Positions 1 through 10,399 of a stretch of DNA of 64,000 nt are shown here, in pieces. Each line of letters opens with the position of its first letter. Positions within the stretch are counted from its first letter, which is position 1. The translations under genes were made by a program, and so were the position numbers. This DNA is from Prochlorococcus marinus str. MIT 9312 (GTDB lineage Bacteria > Cyanobacteriota > Cyanobacteriia > PCC-6307 > Cyanobiaceae): positions 558,001 through 622,000 of the forward strand of contig NC_007577.1 in the NCBI RefSeq assembly GCF_000012645.1, read 5' to 3'. The notes beneath the pieces are model-generated. The model was given only the letters and a program-made list of their open reading frames with translations. It searched no databases and was not told the DNA's origin.

Positions 1-889
1 GTGCTCCGTAAATTATATTGATTATTCCAAGAATAATTAATGCAGGTGCAATTTGCAGATGTACTTCAGGTAATATTTGAACGTTGAATCTTAATAGAGC
101 GTAGCCACCCATTTTTAAGAGTATACCTGCAAGTAACATTGATACTGGAGCATTAGCCTCTCCATGCGCATCTGGCAACCAAGTATGTAGTGGAAAGATA
201 GGTAATTTCACTCCAAAACCAATTAAAAATCCGAGATATGATAATAAAGCTAGACTACCTGTTACGTGTTTATTGGTTAAATCAGTAATATTTAATGTAA
301 AAGTCTCACCACTTAAGGCAATTGCTAATCCGCTTATTAGGATTAGTAAAGAAGCCAAAGCTGTATAAAGAATAAATTTGGTGGCTGCATATAATTTCTT
401 TTTTCCTCCCCAAATAGCAATAAGAAGATATACCGGAACCAACTCTAGTTCCCAAGCTAAGAAAAATAATAGGAAATCTTGAGAGAGGAAAACTAGGGCC
501 TGCGCTGATGCTTGAACTAATAAAAGCGCAAAATATAAATTAGATTTTTTCTTTATTTTCCAACTTGCAGCAGCTGATAAAAAAGTAATTAACCCACTCA
601 AAGCCACTAAAGGCGCAGATAACCCATCCACTCCAAGAGACCACTCTAAGCCTATCGAAGGTAACCAGACAGCTCTTTCTACAAGTTGCAAAGAGCTATC
701 TGAAGTATTAAATTTTTGGAAAAGTACACCAATTATCAGTAAAAAATCTATAAACAAAAAACTTAATGAGATATTTCTAGGGAGCGTATTGTCTTCCCCT
801 TCCTTCGAACTCAAAAAAGGCATTATTAATGCCCCAATTAAAGGTAGTAAAACAATTGATGATAGCCAAGGGAAAGATTCTAAATTCAT
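1..889 (-). CDS. ndhD: NAD(P)H-quinone oxidoreductase chain 4 (NdhD), N-terminal part, cut by window edge
   Basis: About 296 N-terminal codons of a proton-pumping subunit of the thylakoid NDH-1 complex, which takes part in respiration and cyclic electron flow. The translation begins [11 protein letters not shown] and is almost wholly hydrophobic. It has the family signature [10 protein letters not shown] near residues 85-94 and the membrane glutamate in [10 protein letters not shown] near residue 147, followed by LPDAHGEAN in a later helix. The reading frame stays open to base 1, so the C-terminal half lies outside the window. The ATG is preceded by a 78-bp gap from thrB, on the same strand, so the two could share a transcript. 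NdhD and NdhF are related, but the short N-terminus and motif spacing fit NdhD. Confidence 0.93.
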   Translation of the reverse strand, partial: MNLESFPWLSSIVLLPLIGALIMPFLSSKEGEDNTLPRNISLSFLFIDFLLIIGVLFQKFNTSDSSLQLVERAVWLPSIGLEWSLGVDGLSAPLVALSGLITFLSAAASWKIKKKSNLYFALLLVQASAQALVFLSQDFLLFFLAWELELVPVYLLIAIWGGKKKLYAATKFILYTALASLLILISGLAIALSGETFTLNITDLTNKHVTGSLALLSYLGFLIGFGVKLPIFPLHTWLPDAHGEANAPVSMLLAGILLKMGGYALLRFNVQILPEVHLQIAPALIILGIINIIYGA

Positions 890-967
890 TTTGTAATGAA
901 TAATTTTTTTATTCTAGTTGAAGTTGCACTAGCTTGAGACTATAACATTAAAAATGCCTAAGTAAAA

Positions 968-1915
968 CTACCTACTAGAGATAGTGCTGAATTGGCTGCC
1001 TGTTGTTTGAAGGTTTAAAAATGGTGCTCTACTTGCTACACCTGACTTCTCCCATGCTTTTACCATGGCTTGACTAACCTCCTTGCCATTTTCTTTTTTA
1101 CACAAAGCTAAGATGCTTGGTCCCGCCCCACTAATTGCGCATCCTAAAGCACCTGCTTGTAGTGCGGCATCTTTGACTTCCAGCCCACCTTTAATAAGCT
1201 TCCATCGGTATGGTTCATGTAGCTTATCAAACATTCCCTCTTTTATTAATTCATCGTTTCCTGCTTTTAAGCCATTTAGCAATAAAGTAAGTGCCCCCAT
1301 ATTTGTAACTGCATCAGATATTGGTACATTCTTAGGCATTACTTTCCTTGCTTCACTTGTGCTTAAACGAATCGCAGGTATTGCTACAACAGCTTTGATA
1401 GAGTCGTGCCAATCACATCTTATGATTCTCCATCTTTGAGAAGAAGACCGGGCCGTTAAGCAAAGCCCCCCCAAAAGAGAGGGTACTACATTATCAGGAT
1501 GGCCTTCAATATCAATAGCAAGTTCTAGAAGTTTTTCTTTGGGCAGTGGAGAGTTCATTATTGCATTTGCTCCGATTAGTCCAGCAACTATTGCTGTAGC
1601 ACTACTTCCAAGGCCGCGTGCCGGAGGTACAGCCAACTTTACTCTTGCTTCAAGCGCAAAAGGCTCCATATTTGCACTCTCCCATACTTTCTGAGCCGCT
1701 CTAAAAACTAAGTTTTCAGGTCCCCCTCTTAAATGATTCCCATCTGTACTTTCCATTATTAGATCAAATCTATCTCCACCACCTTCAATTCTTGTAAAAA
1801 TAAATTCATTATGTAAATCTAATGCTGCACCAAGGCAGTCGAATCCAGGCCCCAAATTAGCAGTTGTGGAAGGTACTGTTACTCTTATTTTTTTTCCTAC
1901 TTCAGGAATAGACAT
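968..1915 (-). CDS. thrB: Homoserine kinase
   Basis: Phosphorylates L-homoserine with ATP, the step before threonine synthase in threonine synthesis; a cytosolic GHMP-family kinase. The N-terminal substrate loop STTANLGPGFDCLG lies at residues 16-29. The ATP-binding GHMP motif PPARGLGSSA is at 97-106, and the C-terminal SGAGPS motif is near 263-268. At 315 residues it has the normal length. It starts 6 bp after the glk stop codon, within a minus-strand run trpS-thrS-glk-thrB. Two of these genes handle threonine (thrS and thrB), which may be chance in so compact a genome. Confidence 0.95.
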   Translation of the reverse strand: MSIPEVGKKIRVTVPSTTANLGPGFDCLGAALDLHNEFIFTRIEGGGDRFDLIMESTDGNHLRGGPENLVFRAAQKVWESANMEPFALEARVKLAVPPARGLGSSATAIVAGLIGANAIMNSPLPKEKLLELAIDIEGHPDNVVPSLLGGLCLTARSSSQRWRIIRCDWHDSIKAVVAIPAIRLSTSEARKVMPKNVPISDAVTNMGALTLLLNGLKAGNDELIKEGMFDKLHEPYRWKLIKGGLEVKDAALQAGALGCAISGAGPSILALCKKENGKEVSQAMVKAWEKSGVASRAPFLNLQTTGSQFSTISSR

Positions 1916-1921
1916 TTCTTG

Positions 1922-2959
1922 TTACTCAGTTTTTAAAAGCATTTTTGCTCTGCAGGCTGCACTAAAAAGCCCAAACTCTTCATCTAAAATCACTTTCAGA
2001 GGTATTGTTTTAAGAATATCTTTTAATCTTCCTTTATCAAAAAATTGTTTCATAAATATATTTGATTTAAAGTTTTTGAAATGTTTTGGTGCCGTTCCTC
2101 CTGAAATCCATAACCCTCCAAAGCATAATTCTTGAAGAGCGACATCTCCTAATAAAGAGGCATAAGCACCTAACCATATCCTCTCTACTTCAATCATTAA
2201 CTGATCCCCCTTATTCGAAAACGTACAAATTTTTTCTGGGATTTCTTTTCTCAAAGCGTCAGAAATTTTAATTTCTTTAAAATATTTTTGTAAAGGATGG
2301 TTTTTAGCATCAGGTTTGCTCAGTCTCCATTCGGCAATTCTCGATAAACCAATACCACTAACAATTCTTTCACAAGATATCCTCTCAACTTTTAGATAAT
2401 TCTTAAGCCAAATCTTTAATTCCCATTCTAATTTTGACTTTGGCGAGTATTCAACATGACCACCTTCGCTAGCTAAAACTTTCACATTATTTTCTGATAT
2501 TATTCCTCTTGCAATGCCTAAACCTGTCCCAGCTCCAACTATGGCATGCAAATCATTATTAGTACCTGCAAAAAAGTCCCCATTCTGGATTGTTGAATAT
2601 TGATTTTCTTTTAAATAAGGTATTCCGTAAATTTGCACTGCGAAATCATTTATTAGCTCGCAGCTTTTAAAATTAAATTTCTTCTGTAATGCATTTCCAG
2701 ATATATTCCACGACAAGTTAATAATTTTTGCGTTGTTATTAGATAAAGGACCAGCTACTGCGAAGCATGCAGAATAAGGATGAGCAATATTTTTGCATTC
2801 ATTTTTGAGAAAATCTTCTAGGATTAATTCAAAAGAGTTCCAATCAGAAGATATATATTTCTTTTTGAATATTAACTTAGGTGAATCATCATTTATATCT
2901 TTTTTAAATATTCCCAAAAGAACCTTGGTACCTCCTAAATCACAAGCCAGAAAATTCAT
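1922..2959 (-). CDS. glk: Glucokinase, ROK-distinct Glk family
   Basis: ATP-dependent glucose phosphorylation to glucose 6-phosphate. The phosphate-binding motif DLGGTK is at residues 7-12, an NDF motif at 104-106, the glycine-rich GAGTGLG at 142-148 and EGGH at 165-168. All of these are conserved in bacterial Glk (COG0837). The protein has 345 residues, the usual size. The gene begins 10 bp downstream of the thrS stop, so the group is probably co-transcribed. In an obligate phototroph its likely substrate is glucose from glycogen or sugar-solute turnover or from uptake; that role is inference. Confidence 0.9.
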   Translation of the reverse strand: MNFLACDLGGTKVLLGIFKKDINDDSPKLIFKKKYISSDWNSFELILEDFLKNECKNIAHPYSACFAVAGPLSNNNAKIINLSWNISGNALQKKFNFKSCELINDFAVQIYGIPYLKENQYSTIQNGDFFAGTNNDLHAIVGAGTGLGIARGIISENNVKVLASEGGHVEYSPKSKLEWELKIWLKNYLKVERISCERIVSGIGLSRIAEWRLSKPDAKNHPLQKYFKEIKISDALRKEIPEKICTFSNKGDQLMIEVERIWLGAYASLLGDVALQELCFGGLWISGGTAPKHFKNFKSNIFMKQFFDKGRLKDILKTIPLKVILDEEFGLFSAACRAKMLLKTE

Positions 2960-2969
2960 AAATTTGAAA

Positions 2970-4886
2970 TTATTCCGTTCGACCTTTTTTATCTATTAAT
3001 TCATCCATTAATTTATAGAGATTAGGTAAATTGAAAATTCCTAAATTTGTTCCATCCAAAGCTCTTAGAGCTACTGAATCAATTTCCTCTTCTTTATCAC
3101 CTATTACTGCAATTAAGGGAATTCTACTTATAGTTGCCTCCCTTATTTTGTATCCTATCTTTTCATTCCTAATATCAACTTTTGATCGGTAACCATTATT
3201 ATTTATTAATTCATTAAATTTTAAACACTTTTCATTATTTCTATCGGTAATACTCAACAAAATTATTTGATAAGGAGCAAGCCAAATCGGAAATTTCGCC
3301 TCATATTGTTCAATTAAGATTCCGATAAATCTTTCAAAGGATCCTAAAATTGCCCTATGAAGCATAACTGGATTTCTTTTTTCATTATCAATATCTACAT
3401 AAGTTGCTTCCAATCTAATAGGCATTGAAAAATCAACCTGAATGGTTCCGCACTGCCAGACTCTATTAAGACAATCTTTTAACGAGAATTCTATTTTTGG
3501 ACCATAAAAAGCACCTTCTCCAGGTTGGAGTTCCCATTTTAGATTCTTATTATCGAGAGCTTTGGTAAGGGCCTCTTCTGATTTATCCCAAATCTCTTCA
3601 CTACCTACCCTTTTTTCAGGACGGGTTGATAATTTGATAATTATTTCATCAAAACCAAAAGTTTTATAAACCTCGAAAACAAGATCTATAAATGTGGACA
3701 CCTCTTCTTGAATCTGCTCTTCTTTGCAAAATATGTGCGCATCATCTTGAGTAAAGTTTCTTACTCTCATTAAGCCGTGCAGTGCACCAGAGGGCTCATT
3801 TCTGTGACAAGAACCAAATTCAGCAAGACGAATAGGTAAATCCTTATAACTTTTTAAACCTTGATTAAATAATTGAATATGGCATGGACAATTCATTGGT
3901 TTTATTGCATATGTTCGATTTTCTGACGCAGTAGTAAACATATCGTCTCTAAATTTTTCCCAATGACCGGATTTTTCCCAGAGAGATTTATCAACAGCTT
4001 GTGGTGTTTTGATTTCTAAATAATCATTTTTTTTAAGTATTTCTCTTATGTATTTTTCAAGCACTTGGTAGATTGTCCATCCATTTGGATGCCAAAAAAT
4101 CATTCCTGGAGATTCTTCTTGAATATGAAAAAGTGAATGTTTTTTTCCAAGTTTTCTATGATCTCTTTTTTCCGCCTCTTCAATTCTTGTTAAATAATCT
4201 TTGAGTTCTTTTTCTTTAGCCCATGCAGTTCCATATATTCTCTGTAATGCTTCATTCTCACTATTACCTCTCCAGTATGAGCCTGATAATTTAAGTAACT
4301 TAAAGTGTCTCAAATGTCTTGTGTTGGGTACGTGAGGCCCTCTACACATGTCGATATATTCTTCGTGCTTGTATAAATTGATGAGACCTTCTTCAGGAAT
4401 TTCTTCAATTATTCGTAATTTAAAAGTCTCATCTCTTTCCTTAAAAGTTTTAATTGCCTCTTCTTTAGAAACTTGTAAAATTTCAACGTCATAGTTCGTT
4501 TTTATTAATTTATTTATTCTATTTTCGATTTTTATTAAATCTTCAGGAGTAAATCTTTGTTCAGAAAAAATATCGTAATAAAAACCATCCTCAATTACAG
4601 GCCCAATTGCCATTTTAATATCAGAGTAAATTTGTTTAACTGCATGACCAATAAGGTGAGCAAAGGAATGTCTTATTATTTCAATTCCTTCTTTATCTTT
4701 TGATGTAATGATTACAACTTTGGAATCATTTTTTATAGGGAGCGTTGCATCTATAAGGACATCATTTACTTTCCCAGCAATTGTTGCTTTAGCTAATCCA
4801 GCACCTATACTCTGGGCAATTTCTAGAATAGTTACAGATTTTTCGAAAACCTTTTTTGAACCATCAGGCAAGGTAATTATTGGCAT
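2970..4886 (-). CDS. thrS: Threonyl-tRNA synthetase
   Basis: Charges tRNA-Thr; a class II aminoacyl-tRNA synthetase. The 638-residue protein has an N-terminal TGS domain (about 1-60) and a second-additional-domain editing site with HSFAH (H73, H77) and CRGPH (C181, H185). The catalytic core contains zinc ligand motif MNCPCH (331-336) and motif 2, [11 protein letters not shown] (374-384). A C-terminal anticodon-binding domain follows. It is full length, with both editing and synthetic sites present. It lies 3 bp from the trpS stop codon and 10 bp upstream of glk. Confidence 0.97.
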
Positions 4887-4889
4887 AAT

Positions 4890-5906
4890 TTATTTCTCCA
4901 TTTCAAAGAATCCCAATTTTGATTTAACTCTTTTTAAAGTCTGATTTGCTAAATCTTCAGCTTTTTCCTTCCCTTCATCAAGGATGTTATTTAATTGATA
5001 AGGATCATTAATTAATAATTTATATTTTTTCTGAATAGGTTCTAGTGATTCAATGAGTTTTTCAGTAATTAATTTTTTAAATGTCCCCCATCCAGTCTCT
5101 GAGAATTCATTTTCGCATTGAGAAATTTCTTTGCCAGATAATATTGAATAAATCATCAAAAGATTTTTAGATTCTGGTCTCTCTGGGTTGTTAAATTCAA
5201 TTCCAATAGAACTGTCACTTTTTGCTCTTTTTATTTTTTTTGTGATTATTTCAGGAGGATCTAATAAGTTAATGCGACTGCCCTCATTAGGATCACTTTT
5301 GCTCATCTTTTTTGAACCATCAACTAAACTCATTATTTTTGATCCATTCTTCATAATTATTGGCTGAGGAATTTTCAAAATATTTTTATCTTTACTAAAT
5401 TTGGCATTAATTCTTTGTTGTGCAATATCTCTAGCAAGTTCAAGATGTTGTTTTTGATCCTCACCTACTGGTACGTAGTCTGCATCGTATAGGAGGATGT
5501 CTGCAGCCATCAGGATTGGATAGTCAAATAATCCAATAGATACATTATTTCCCTGTTGTATGGATTTTTCTTTGAATTGAATCATTCTTTCCATCCAATT
5601 TATAGGAGTCATGCAATTTAATATCCAACAAAGTTCTGAATGTGCAGAAATCTGACTTTGAACGAAAATTGAGCATATTTTGGGATCTATCCCACAAGCA
5701 ACGTACAAAGCGGCGGTAGAGATAGTATTTTTAGATAATTCTTTGGGATTATATGCGGCTGTTATTGCGTGCAAATCAACTACACATAGAAATGTTTCAT
5801 ATTCCTCTTGAAGTGTCACCCAATTATTGATTGCTCCAAGCCAATTTCCTATATGTAAATCACCAGTTGGTTGGACTCCCGAAAGAATCCTTTTTTTATT
5901 TGTCAT
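4890..5906 (-). CDS. trpS: Tryptophanyl-tRNA synthetase
   Basis: Charges tRNA-Trp; class I synthetase. The HIGH-type motif is HIGN at residues 18-21 and the KMSKS loop is exactly KMSKS at 200-204. The length of 338 residues is normal for the bacterial enzyme. The start codon overlaps the last 11 bases of the upstream Gly/Arg-rich gene, suggesting translational coupling. thrS follows after 3 bp. Confidence 0.96.
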   Translation of the reverse strand: MTNKKRILSGVQPTGDLHIGNWLGAINNWVTLQEEYETFLCVVDLHAITAAYNPKELSKNTISTAALYVACGIDPKICSIFVQSQISAHSELCWILNCMTPINWMERMIQFKEKSIQQGNNVSIGLFDYPILMAADILLYDADYVPVGEDQKQHLELARDIAQQRINAKFSKDKNILKIPQPIIMKNGSKIMSLVDGSKKMSKSDPNEGSRINLLDPPEIITKKIKRAKSDSSIGIEFNNPERPESKNLLMIYSILSGKEISQCENEFSETGWGTFKKLITEKLIESLEPIQKKYKLLINDPYQLNNILDEGKEKAEDLANQTLKRVKSKLGFFEMEK

Positions 5907-6318
5907 CCTTTTCTAATTCGCTAGATTGGATTTCTTCATTTGAGGTACTTTTGACAGGTCTTGCAAAGGGGTCAGGTGTTTTTTTTGTATTTTCTTCATA
6001 AGGTTTTTGTGATTGTCTATTCGGAGAAGAGTTTTTGTTATTTTTTGCATATTCTGTGATTGATTCAATTAGTTTTTCGTCTTTGAGCATTTCGCTAAGT
6101 GTTCTAACAGAAAAACCAAGAACTGCAACAGTAGATCTTAGTTGAAAGGCTTCTTGTATTGATTTAACAGCTTTCATTTCGTTATCACTTAATCTTATTC
6201 TGAATCCGCCTCCATCTCTTCTACCGCCAGATCTATCTCTGAAATTAGATCTTTCATTATTGGAACGACCTCTGTAATTTTCTTGTCCAGGATTATTGTC
6301 AAAATTTGAATTAGACAT
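5896..6318 (-). CDS. Conserved protein with Gly/Arg-rich N-terminus and RHH-like core
   Basis: Function unknown. The 140 residues fall into three parts. A disordered N-terminus (1-38) is rich in N, R and G with RGG-like runs. The core (39-80) reads as a strand (FRIRLS) followed by two helices, as in ribbon-helix-helix proteins. The polar C-terminus is acidic at its end. RGG-like stretches usually bind RNA and RHH folds bind DNA or mediate dimerisation, so a nucleic-acid-binding role is plausible but not shown. It is the first gene of the trpS-thrS-glk-thrB run and overlaps trpS by 11 bp. A 162-bp divergent intergenic region separates it from the DUF697 gene. Confidence 0.8.
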   Translation of the reverse strand: MSNSNFDNNPGQENYRGRSNNERSNFRDRSGGRRDGGGFRIRLSDNEMKAVKSIQEAFQLRSTVAVLGFSVRTLSEMLKDEKLIESITEYAKNNKNSSPNRQSQKPYEENTKKTPDPFARPVKSTSNEEIQSSELEKDDK

Positions 6319-6480
6319 CTTGATGTTTAATATATTTAAATAGTTTATTAACTTAGCATCTGGTTATGCAATAAGTCTTGCTGAATGCCTTAAATTTTTA
6401 TCTATTAATTAACGAGTTATGTAATTTTGCTTTTCTCATTGACAACTTGCATTAAAATAAAATTAGAGTAAAAAAGTATC

Positions 6481-7815
6481 GTGTTTGATATTAGTAAAGA
6501 CAACCTTTTAAAGGATTTAATAAAGTTTCCAAAGAAAAACATTCTTATAATTGTACTTTTACTGGGCTTTGGAGAATGGTTCGCAAGTGATTTAATACAT
6601 TTAACAGGAGGGTCAATAGGATTTTTTATTTTATGCTTCGGAGGATATTTTTTCCTTAAGAATGACCAACCAAAATTTAATGAGCCAAAGGACTTAGATG
6701 GCTGGTTAAATCTTTGTAATGAAGATTTAAACTTCTATGAGGAAATTGAGGAGAAAAATAATTTAGAAAAACAAAATCTTCAAAGACAACTATCCCTTGA
6801 CTCGATAATTAATAGAGTTGCAAAAGAGAAAATTTGTTTTATTGGGAAGAAAGATTATGACTCAACTCAAACTTTATTTAGAGATTTCTTCAAAGAAGAT
6901 AAGTTTGATTTTAATTTTATTGAAAAAATGCCGAAATATAATTCTTCTGAAATTGTTCCTGATAACGTAATAAATACTGATGCTATTTTATTCTTTCTAA
7001 GTTTCCCTTTATCTGCTAATGATTTTTTATGGTTAGAAAAGCTTCCAAAGGATATGCCTATTTGGTTAGTAGCCCAGTCTTCAAATGGATTTGAATCTCA
7101 AAATGAAATTAATGAATTGAAGGATCAAATTTCAGGAGAATTTATAAATAGAATAATCAGAGTTGATACAAATAAAAATCAATTAACTCATATACCTTTT
7201 TCTTTAAGGAAGTTTTTTCTAAGTTCAAGTAAAAATATCGAGAATACCAAGAAAAGGCTTTTGAAGCAATTGCATACTAAATGGCAGTCTGAGATTGAGG
7301 GGATAAGAAGAACACAATTGAAAGTTTTACAGAGAAAGAATCAAATTCTTGTTGCCACGACTGTTTTCTTGTCACCACTTCCTTCAATAGATGTGTTGTC
7401 TATGGCAGTTTTAAATTCTCTAATGATTAAAGAGATAAAATCAATATGGGGATGTAACTGGTCTCCAGAAATTTTGGATAAAGTATCAAAACAAATAATT
7501 AAGACTGCAATAGCTCAGGGTGTAATTGAATGGAGTGGTCAGACTTTAATTGGATTAACAAAATTGCATGGCCCAAATTGGTTGTTTTCAGGTACTTATC
7601 AAGCAATAAGTGCAGCATATTTAACAAGAGTCGTATCTAGTTCCCTGGCAGATTTTATGGCGATAACAAAAGGGGTATCTGAGCCTGACTTGGAATTTAT
7701 AAAAGAAAATTCTGAAAAAATTGTTGAAAAAGCTTTCGAAAAAGAGAAAATAAATTGGCAATCTTTGATATCTGATTTAAAAAATCCTTTAATTCGACTT
7801 AGATATAGTTCATAA
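6481..7815 (+). CDS. DUF697-family membrane protein (YcjF-like)
   Basis: The 444-residue protein has two N-terminal membrane segments (about 22-40 and 46-60), then a Glu/Lys/Asn-rich linker and a domain resembling the small-GTPase-associated region of cyanobacterial proteins. The C-terminal hydrophobic DUF697 region (about 285-400) contains LSPLPSIDVLSMA. I see no Walker A motif, so it is probably not itself a GTPase. It begins with GTG at 6481, downstream of a TTGACA hexamer (6439-6444) with no convincing -10 element. The manganese importer starts 19 bp after its stop codon on the same strand, so co-transcription is likely. The molecular role is unknown. Confidence 0.82.
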   Translation: MFDISKDNLLKDLIKFPKKNILIIVLLLGFGEWFASDLIHLTGGSIGFFILCFGGYFFLKNDQPKFNEPKDLDGWLNLCNEDLNFYEEIEEKNNLEKQNLQRQLSLDSIINRVAKEKICFIGKKDYDSTQTLFRDFFKEDKFDFNFIEKMPKYNSSEIVPDNVINTDAILFFLSFPLSANDFLWLEKLPKDMPIWLVAQSSNGFESQNEINELKDQISGEFINRIIRVDTNKNQLTHIPFSLRKFFLSSSKNIENTKKRLLKQLHTKWQSEIEGIRRTQLKVLQRKNQILVATTVFLSPLPSIDVLSMAVLNSLMIKEIKSIWGCNWSPEILDKVSKQIIKTAIAQGVIEWSGQTLIGLTKLHGPNWLFSGTYQAISAAYLTRVVSSSLADFMAITKGVSEPDLEFIKENSEKIVEKAFEKEKINWQSLISDLKNPLIRLRYSS

Positions 7816-7834
7816 TTTCTGGAAGTATTAAGAA

Positions 7835-8743
7835 ATGCATAAAAAGTTTTTACTTTTAATTTTTGTATATTTGATATGTCTTTTTTCAACTACCTCATGT
7901 AACAGAATCACAACTAAAAATGAAACTAAAAAAGAGGTGGTTTTAGCAAGCTTTACCGTTTTGGCAGATATAATCCAAAATATTGTTAAAAATGATGACT
8001 TCGTGGTTAGATCAATCACTAAACCTGGGATAGAAGTTCATGGTTATAAACCAACTCCAAGTGACCTAATAAATGCCTCAGAAGCATTTGTGTTTGTGGA
8101 TAATGGATTTGGATTTGAAATATGGTCAGAAAAATTTGTTTCTAATTTGAAAGTTCAAAGAATAACAATTGGAGATGATTTGGAACCCATATTTATAAGT
8201 GAAGATTCTTACAAAGGTAAACCAAATCCCCATGCTTGGATTTCCCCAAAAAGAGGAATTCTTTATGTAGATATTATCGTGGAATCCTTATCAGAATTGA
8301 GGCCCACAAGAAGAGAATTATTCGAAAAGAATGGAGAAACTTATAAAAATAAACTCTCTAAAATTCATAAAGATTTTTCACTTTTTATTAATAACTTAGA
8401 AAAAGATAAAAGGTATCTAGTAAGTTGTGAGGGTGCATTTTCTTATCTTGCTAATGATTATGGGTTAAATGAAGTTTACTTATGGCCCGTTAATGCCGAG
8501 AGTCAAATCACTCCAAAAAGGATGGCAAGAACAATATCCTTAGTTAAGAAAAAAAATGTCCCAGCTGTATTTTGTGAAAGTACTGTAAGCAATGAATCCC
8601 AAATGGTTGTTGTAAATGAAACTGGAACTAAATTTGGAGGAAATCTTTATGTTGATTCGTTGTCAGGTGATAATGGCCCAGCTAATTCTTACTTAGGAAT
8701 GCTGAAACATAATTTGGAAATTATTAAAAGAGGTCTTGAATAA
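7835..8743 (+). CDS. mntC: Manganese-type ABC transporter substrate-binding lipoprotein
   Basis: Periplasmic metal-capture protein of the cluster A-I family. The N-terminus has a hydrophobic signal followed by a lipobox (STTSC) whose Cys22 would be lipidated. Likely metal ligands are H69 (VHGYKPT), H133 (NPHAW), E199 (SCEGAF) and D274 (VDSLSG). Zinc-specific ZnuA proteins have His at the third position and usually a His-rich loop; here it is Glu and no His loop is present, matching Mn-binding MntC/PsaA. The length of 302 residues is typical. The ATPase gene follows after 3 bp and the permease after that. Manganese as substrate is inferred from ligand type and from the heavy Mn demand of photosystem II. 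Confidence 0.88.
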   Translation: MHKKFLLLIFVYLICLFSTTSCNRITTKNETKKEVVLASFTVLADIIQNIVKNDDFVVRSITKPGIEVHGYKPTPSDLINASEAFVFVDNGFGFEIWSEKFVSNLKVQRITIGDDLEPIFISEDSYKGKPNPHAWISPKRGILYVDIIVESLSELRPTRRELFEKNGETYKNKLSKIHKDFSLFINNLEKDKRYLVSCEGAFSYLANDYGLNEVYLWPVNAESQITPKRMARTISLVKKKNVPAVFCESTVSNESQMVVVNETGTKFGGNLYVDSLSGDNGPANSYLGMLKHNLEIIKRGLE

Positions 8744-8746
8744 AAT

Positions 8747-9511
8747 ATGGAAAACTCTAATTATCAAAACTATAGGATTGATGCAGAAAATATATGCGTA
8801 GACTACAACGGTAAAGTTGCATTATATGATGCCAACTTAAGATTAAAACCTGGTCAAATTTGTGGATTGGTAGGAATGAATGGTGCAGGGAAAACAACTT
8901 TTTTTAATGCATTGACTGGCTTCGTTAACATTTCTAAGGGGAAAATAAGAATTAACGGAGAGTCTTTAAGGTCTGCTCAAAAAGATCAGACAATCGCTTA
9001 TGTTCCTCAAAGTGAAGGTATTGATAGTCAATTCCCTGTAAATGTTTGGGATGTTGTAATGATGGGGAGATATGGGTCGATGAATGTTCTCAGGTGTCCA
9101 AGAGAATCTGATGTTCAGGCTGTTAAAGATGCTATTGAGAGGGTTGACCTGACCGATTTTTTATCTACACCAATTGGTAATTTGTCTGGAGGTCAAAGGA
9201 AAAGAACTTTTTTAGCCAGAGCAATTGCACAAAGAGCCTCAATATTATTGCTGGATGAACCCTTTACGGGAGTTGATATAAGAACTGAGAAACTAATTTC
9301 GGAATTATTTATTCAGTTTAAAAATGAGGGTAAAACAATTTTATTATCAACTCATGATATGATTCATGTTCGCGAATTTTGTGATTTGGTACTTTTAATA
9401 AACAAAACAGTAGTTGCATATGGGGAGACCTCTGAAGTCTTTACTCCTGAAAATATAACAAGTACCTTTGGTGGGATCTCTCCTGACGTTTTGTTTGGCC
9501 CTGAGTCATAA
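8747..9511 (+). CDS. mntA: Manganese-type ABC transporter ATP-binding protein
   Basis: Cytoplasmic ATPase of the metal importer. It has Walker A GMNGAGKTT near residues 43-51 and the ABC signature LSGGQRKRT near 148-156. Walker B ILLLDEP is near 169-175, and the switch histidine lies in LLSTHDM. At 254 residues it is a single-domain ABC ATPase of the Mn/Zn/Fe family. It sits between the binding protein (3-bp gap) and the permease (12-bp gap). I use the Synechocystis naming (MntC binding protein, MntA ATPase, MntB permease). Confidence 0.9.
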   Translation: MENSNYQNYRIDAENICVDYNGKVALYDANLRLKPGQICGLVGMNGAGKTTFFNALTGFVNISKGKIRINGESLRSAQKDQTIAYVPQSEGIDSQFPVNVWDVVMMGRYGSMNVLRCPRESDVQAVKDAIERVDLTDFLSTPIGNLSGGQRKRTFLARAIAQRASILLLDEPFTGVDIRTEKLISELFIQFKNEGKTILLSTHDMIHVREFCDLVLLINKTVVAYGETSEVFTPENITSTFGGISPDVLFGPES

Positions 9512-9523
9512 AAAAAATTATTT

Positions 9524-10399
9524 ATGGAGTTCTGTTTATTCTCTAGTATAAATTCATTCTTAACAGATCCTTTAACTCATGATTTTATGAGAAAAGCTTT
9601 ATTTATGAGCTCTTTAGTTGCTGCTGTTTGTGGTTTTTTATCTAGTTATTTAACTCTCAAAGGTTGGGCTTTAATGGGGGATGCCGTATCACATTCAGTA
9701 ATGCCTGGAGTTGTTGTGGCTTATGCTTTGGGATTACCATTCTCATTGGGTGCATTTATATTCGGAGTAGGTTCTGTAGCACTTATAGGATTTGTTAAAC
9801 AAAAATCGAGAGTTAAGGAAGATACTGTTATTGGGTTAGTCTTTACAGGCTTTTTTGCTCTTGGAATAGTTTTGGTTTCTAAGATTAAAAGTAATATTGA
9901 TCTCCACTCTATTCTTTTTGGAAGTCCATTAGGTATATCACTATCTGATGTGAAGCAAACGGTATTGATTTCTTTGTTGGTAGTAATACTTTTATCAGTT
10001 TTCAGGAAAGATTTAATGCTTTACTGTTTTGATCCTAGACACGCAAAAACTGTAGGAATTAATGTCCATTTCCTGCATTATTTGCTTCTTACCTGCTTAT
10101 CTTTAGCGGCCGTTGTTGGTTTGCAGACGGTTGGAATAATATTGGTAGTTGCAATGTTGATAACTCCAGGGGCTACGGCATACTTACTTACTGATCAATT
10201 TGATAATATGACCATTATTTCAGTAATAAGCGCCATTATCTCTAGTGTGATAGGTATCTATTGTAGTTTTTGGTTCGATCTTGAAACCGGAGGTTCTATA
10301 GTCTTAGCCCAAACTTTTATATTTTTATTTGCTTTTTTATTCGCTCCGAGATATGGAATATTCAAGTTTAAAAAATTATTTGCTGGGTCTAAACGATAA
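9524..10399 (+). CDS. mntB: Manganese-type ABC transporter permease
   Basis: Integral membrane subunit with about eight or nine hydrophobic helices over 291 residues, in the ABC-3 permease family. The family-typical segment LKGWALMGDAVSHSVMPG lies near residues 46-63, and GLQTVGIILVVAMLITPGA in the C-terminal half matches the conserved permease-ATPase coupling region. The stop codon TAA overlaps the ATG of the next gene by one base (TAATG), so the DUF4336 gene is almost certainly in the same operon. Confidence 0.9.
   Translation: MEFCLFSSINSFLTDPLTHDFMRKALFMSSLVAAVCGFLSSYLTLKGWALMGDAVSHSVMPGVVVAYALGLPFSLGAFIFGVGSVALIGFVKQKSRVKEDTVIGLVFTGFFALGIVLVSKIKSNIDLHSILFGSPLGISLSDVKQTVLISLLVVILLSVFRKDLMLYCFDPRHAKTVGINVHFLHYLLLTCLSLAAVVGLQTVGIILVVAMLITPGATAYLLTDQFDNMTIISVISAIISSVIGIYCSFWFDLETGGSIVLAQTFIFLFAFLFAPRYGIFKFKKLFAGSKR

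Noticed and set aside
1083-1439. 118-codon plus-strand frame opposite thrB
   Set aside because: It is the antisense shadow of the homoserine kinase gene, which has all catalytic motifs; the translation is low-complexity.
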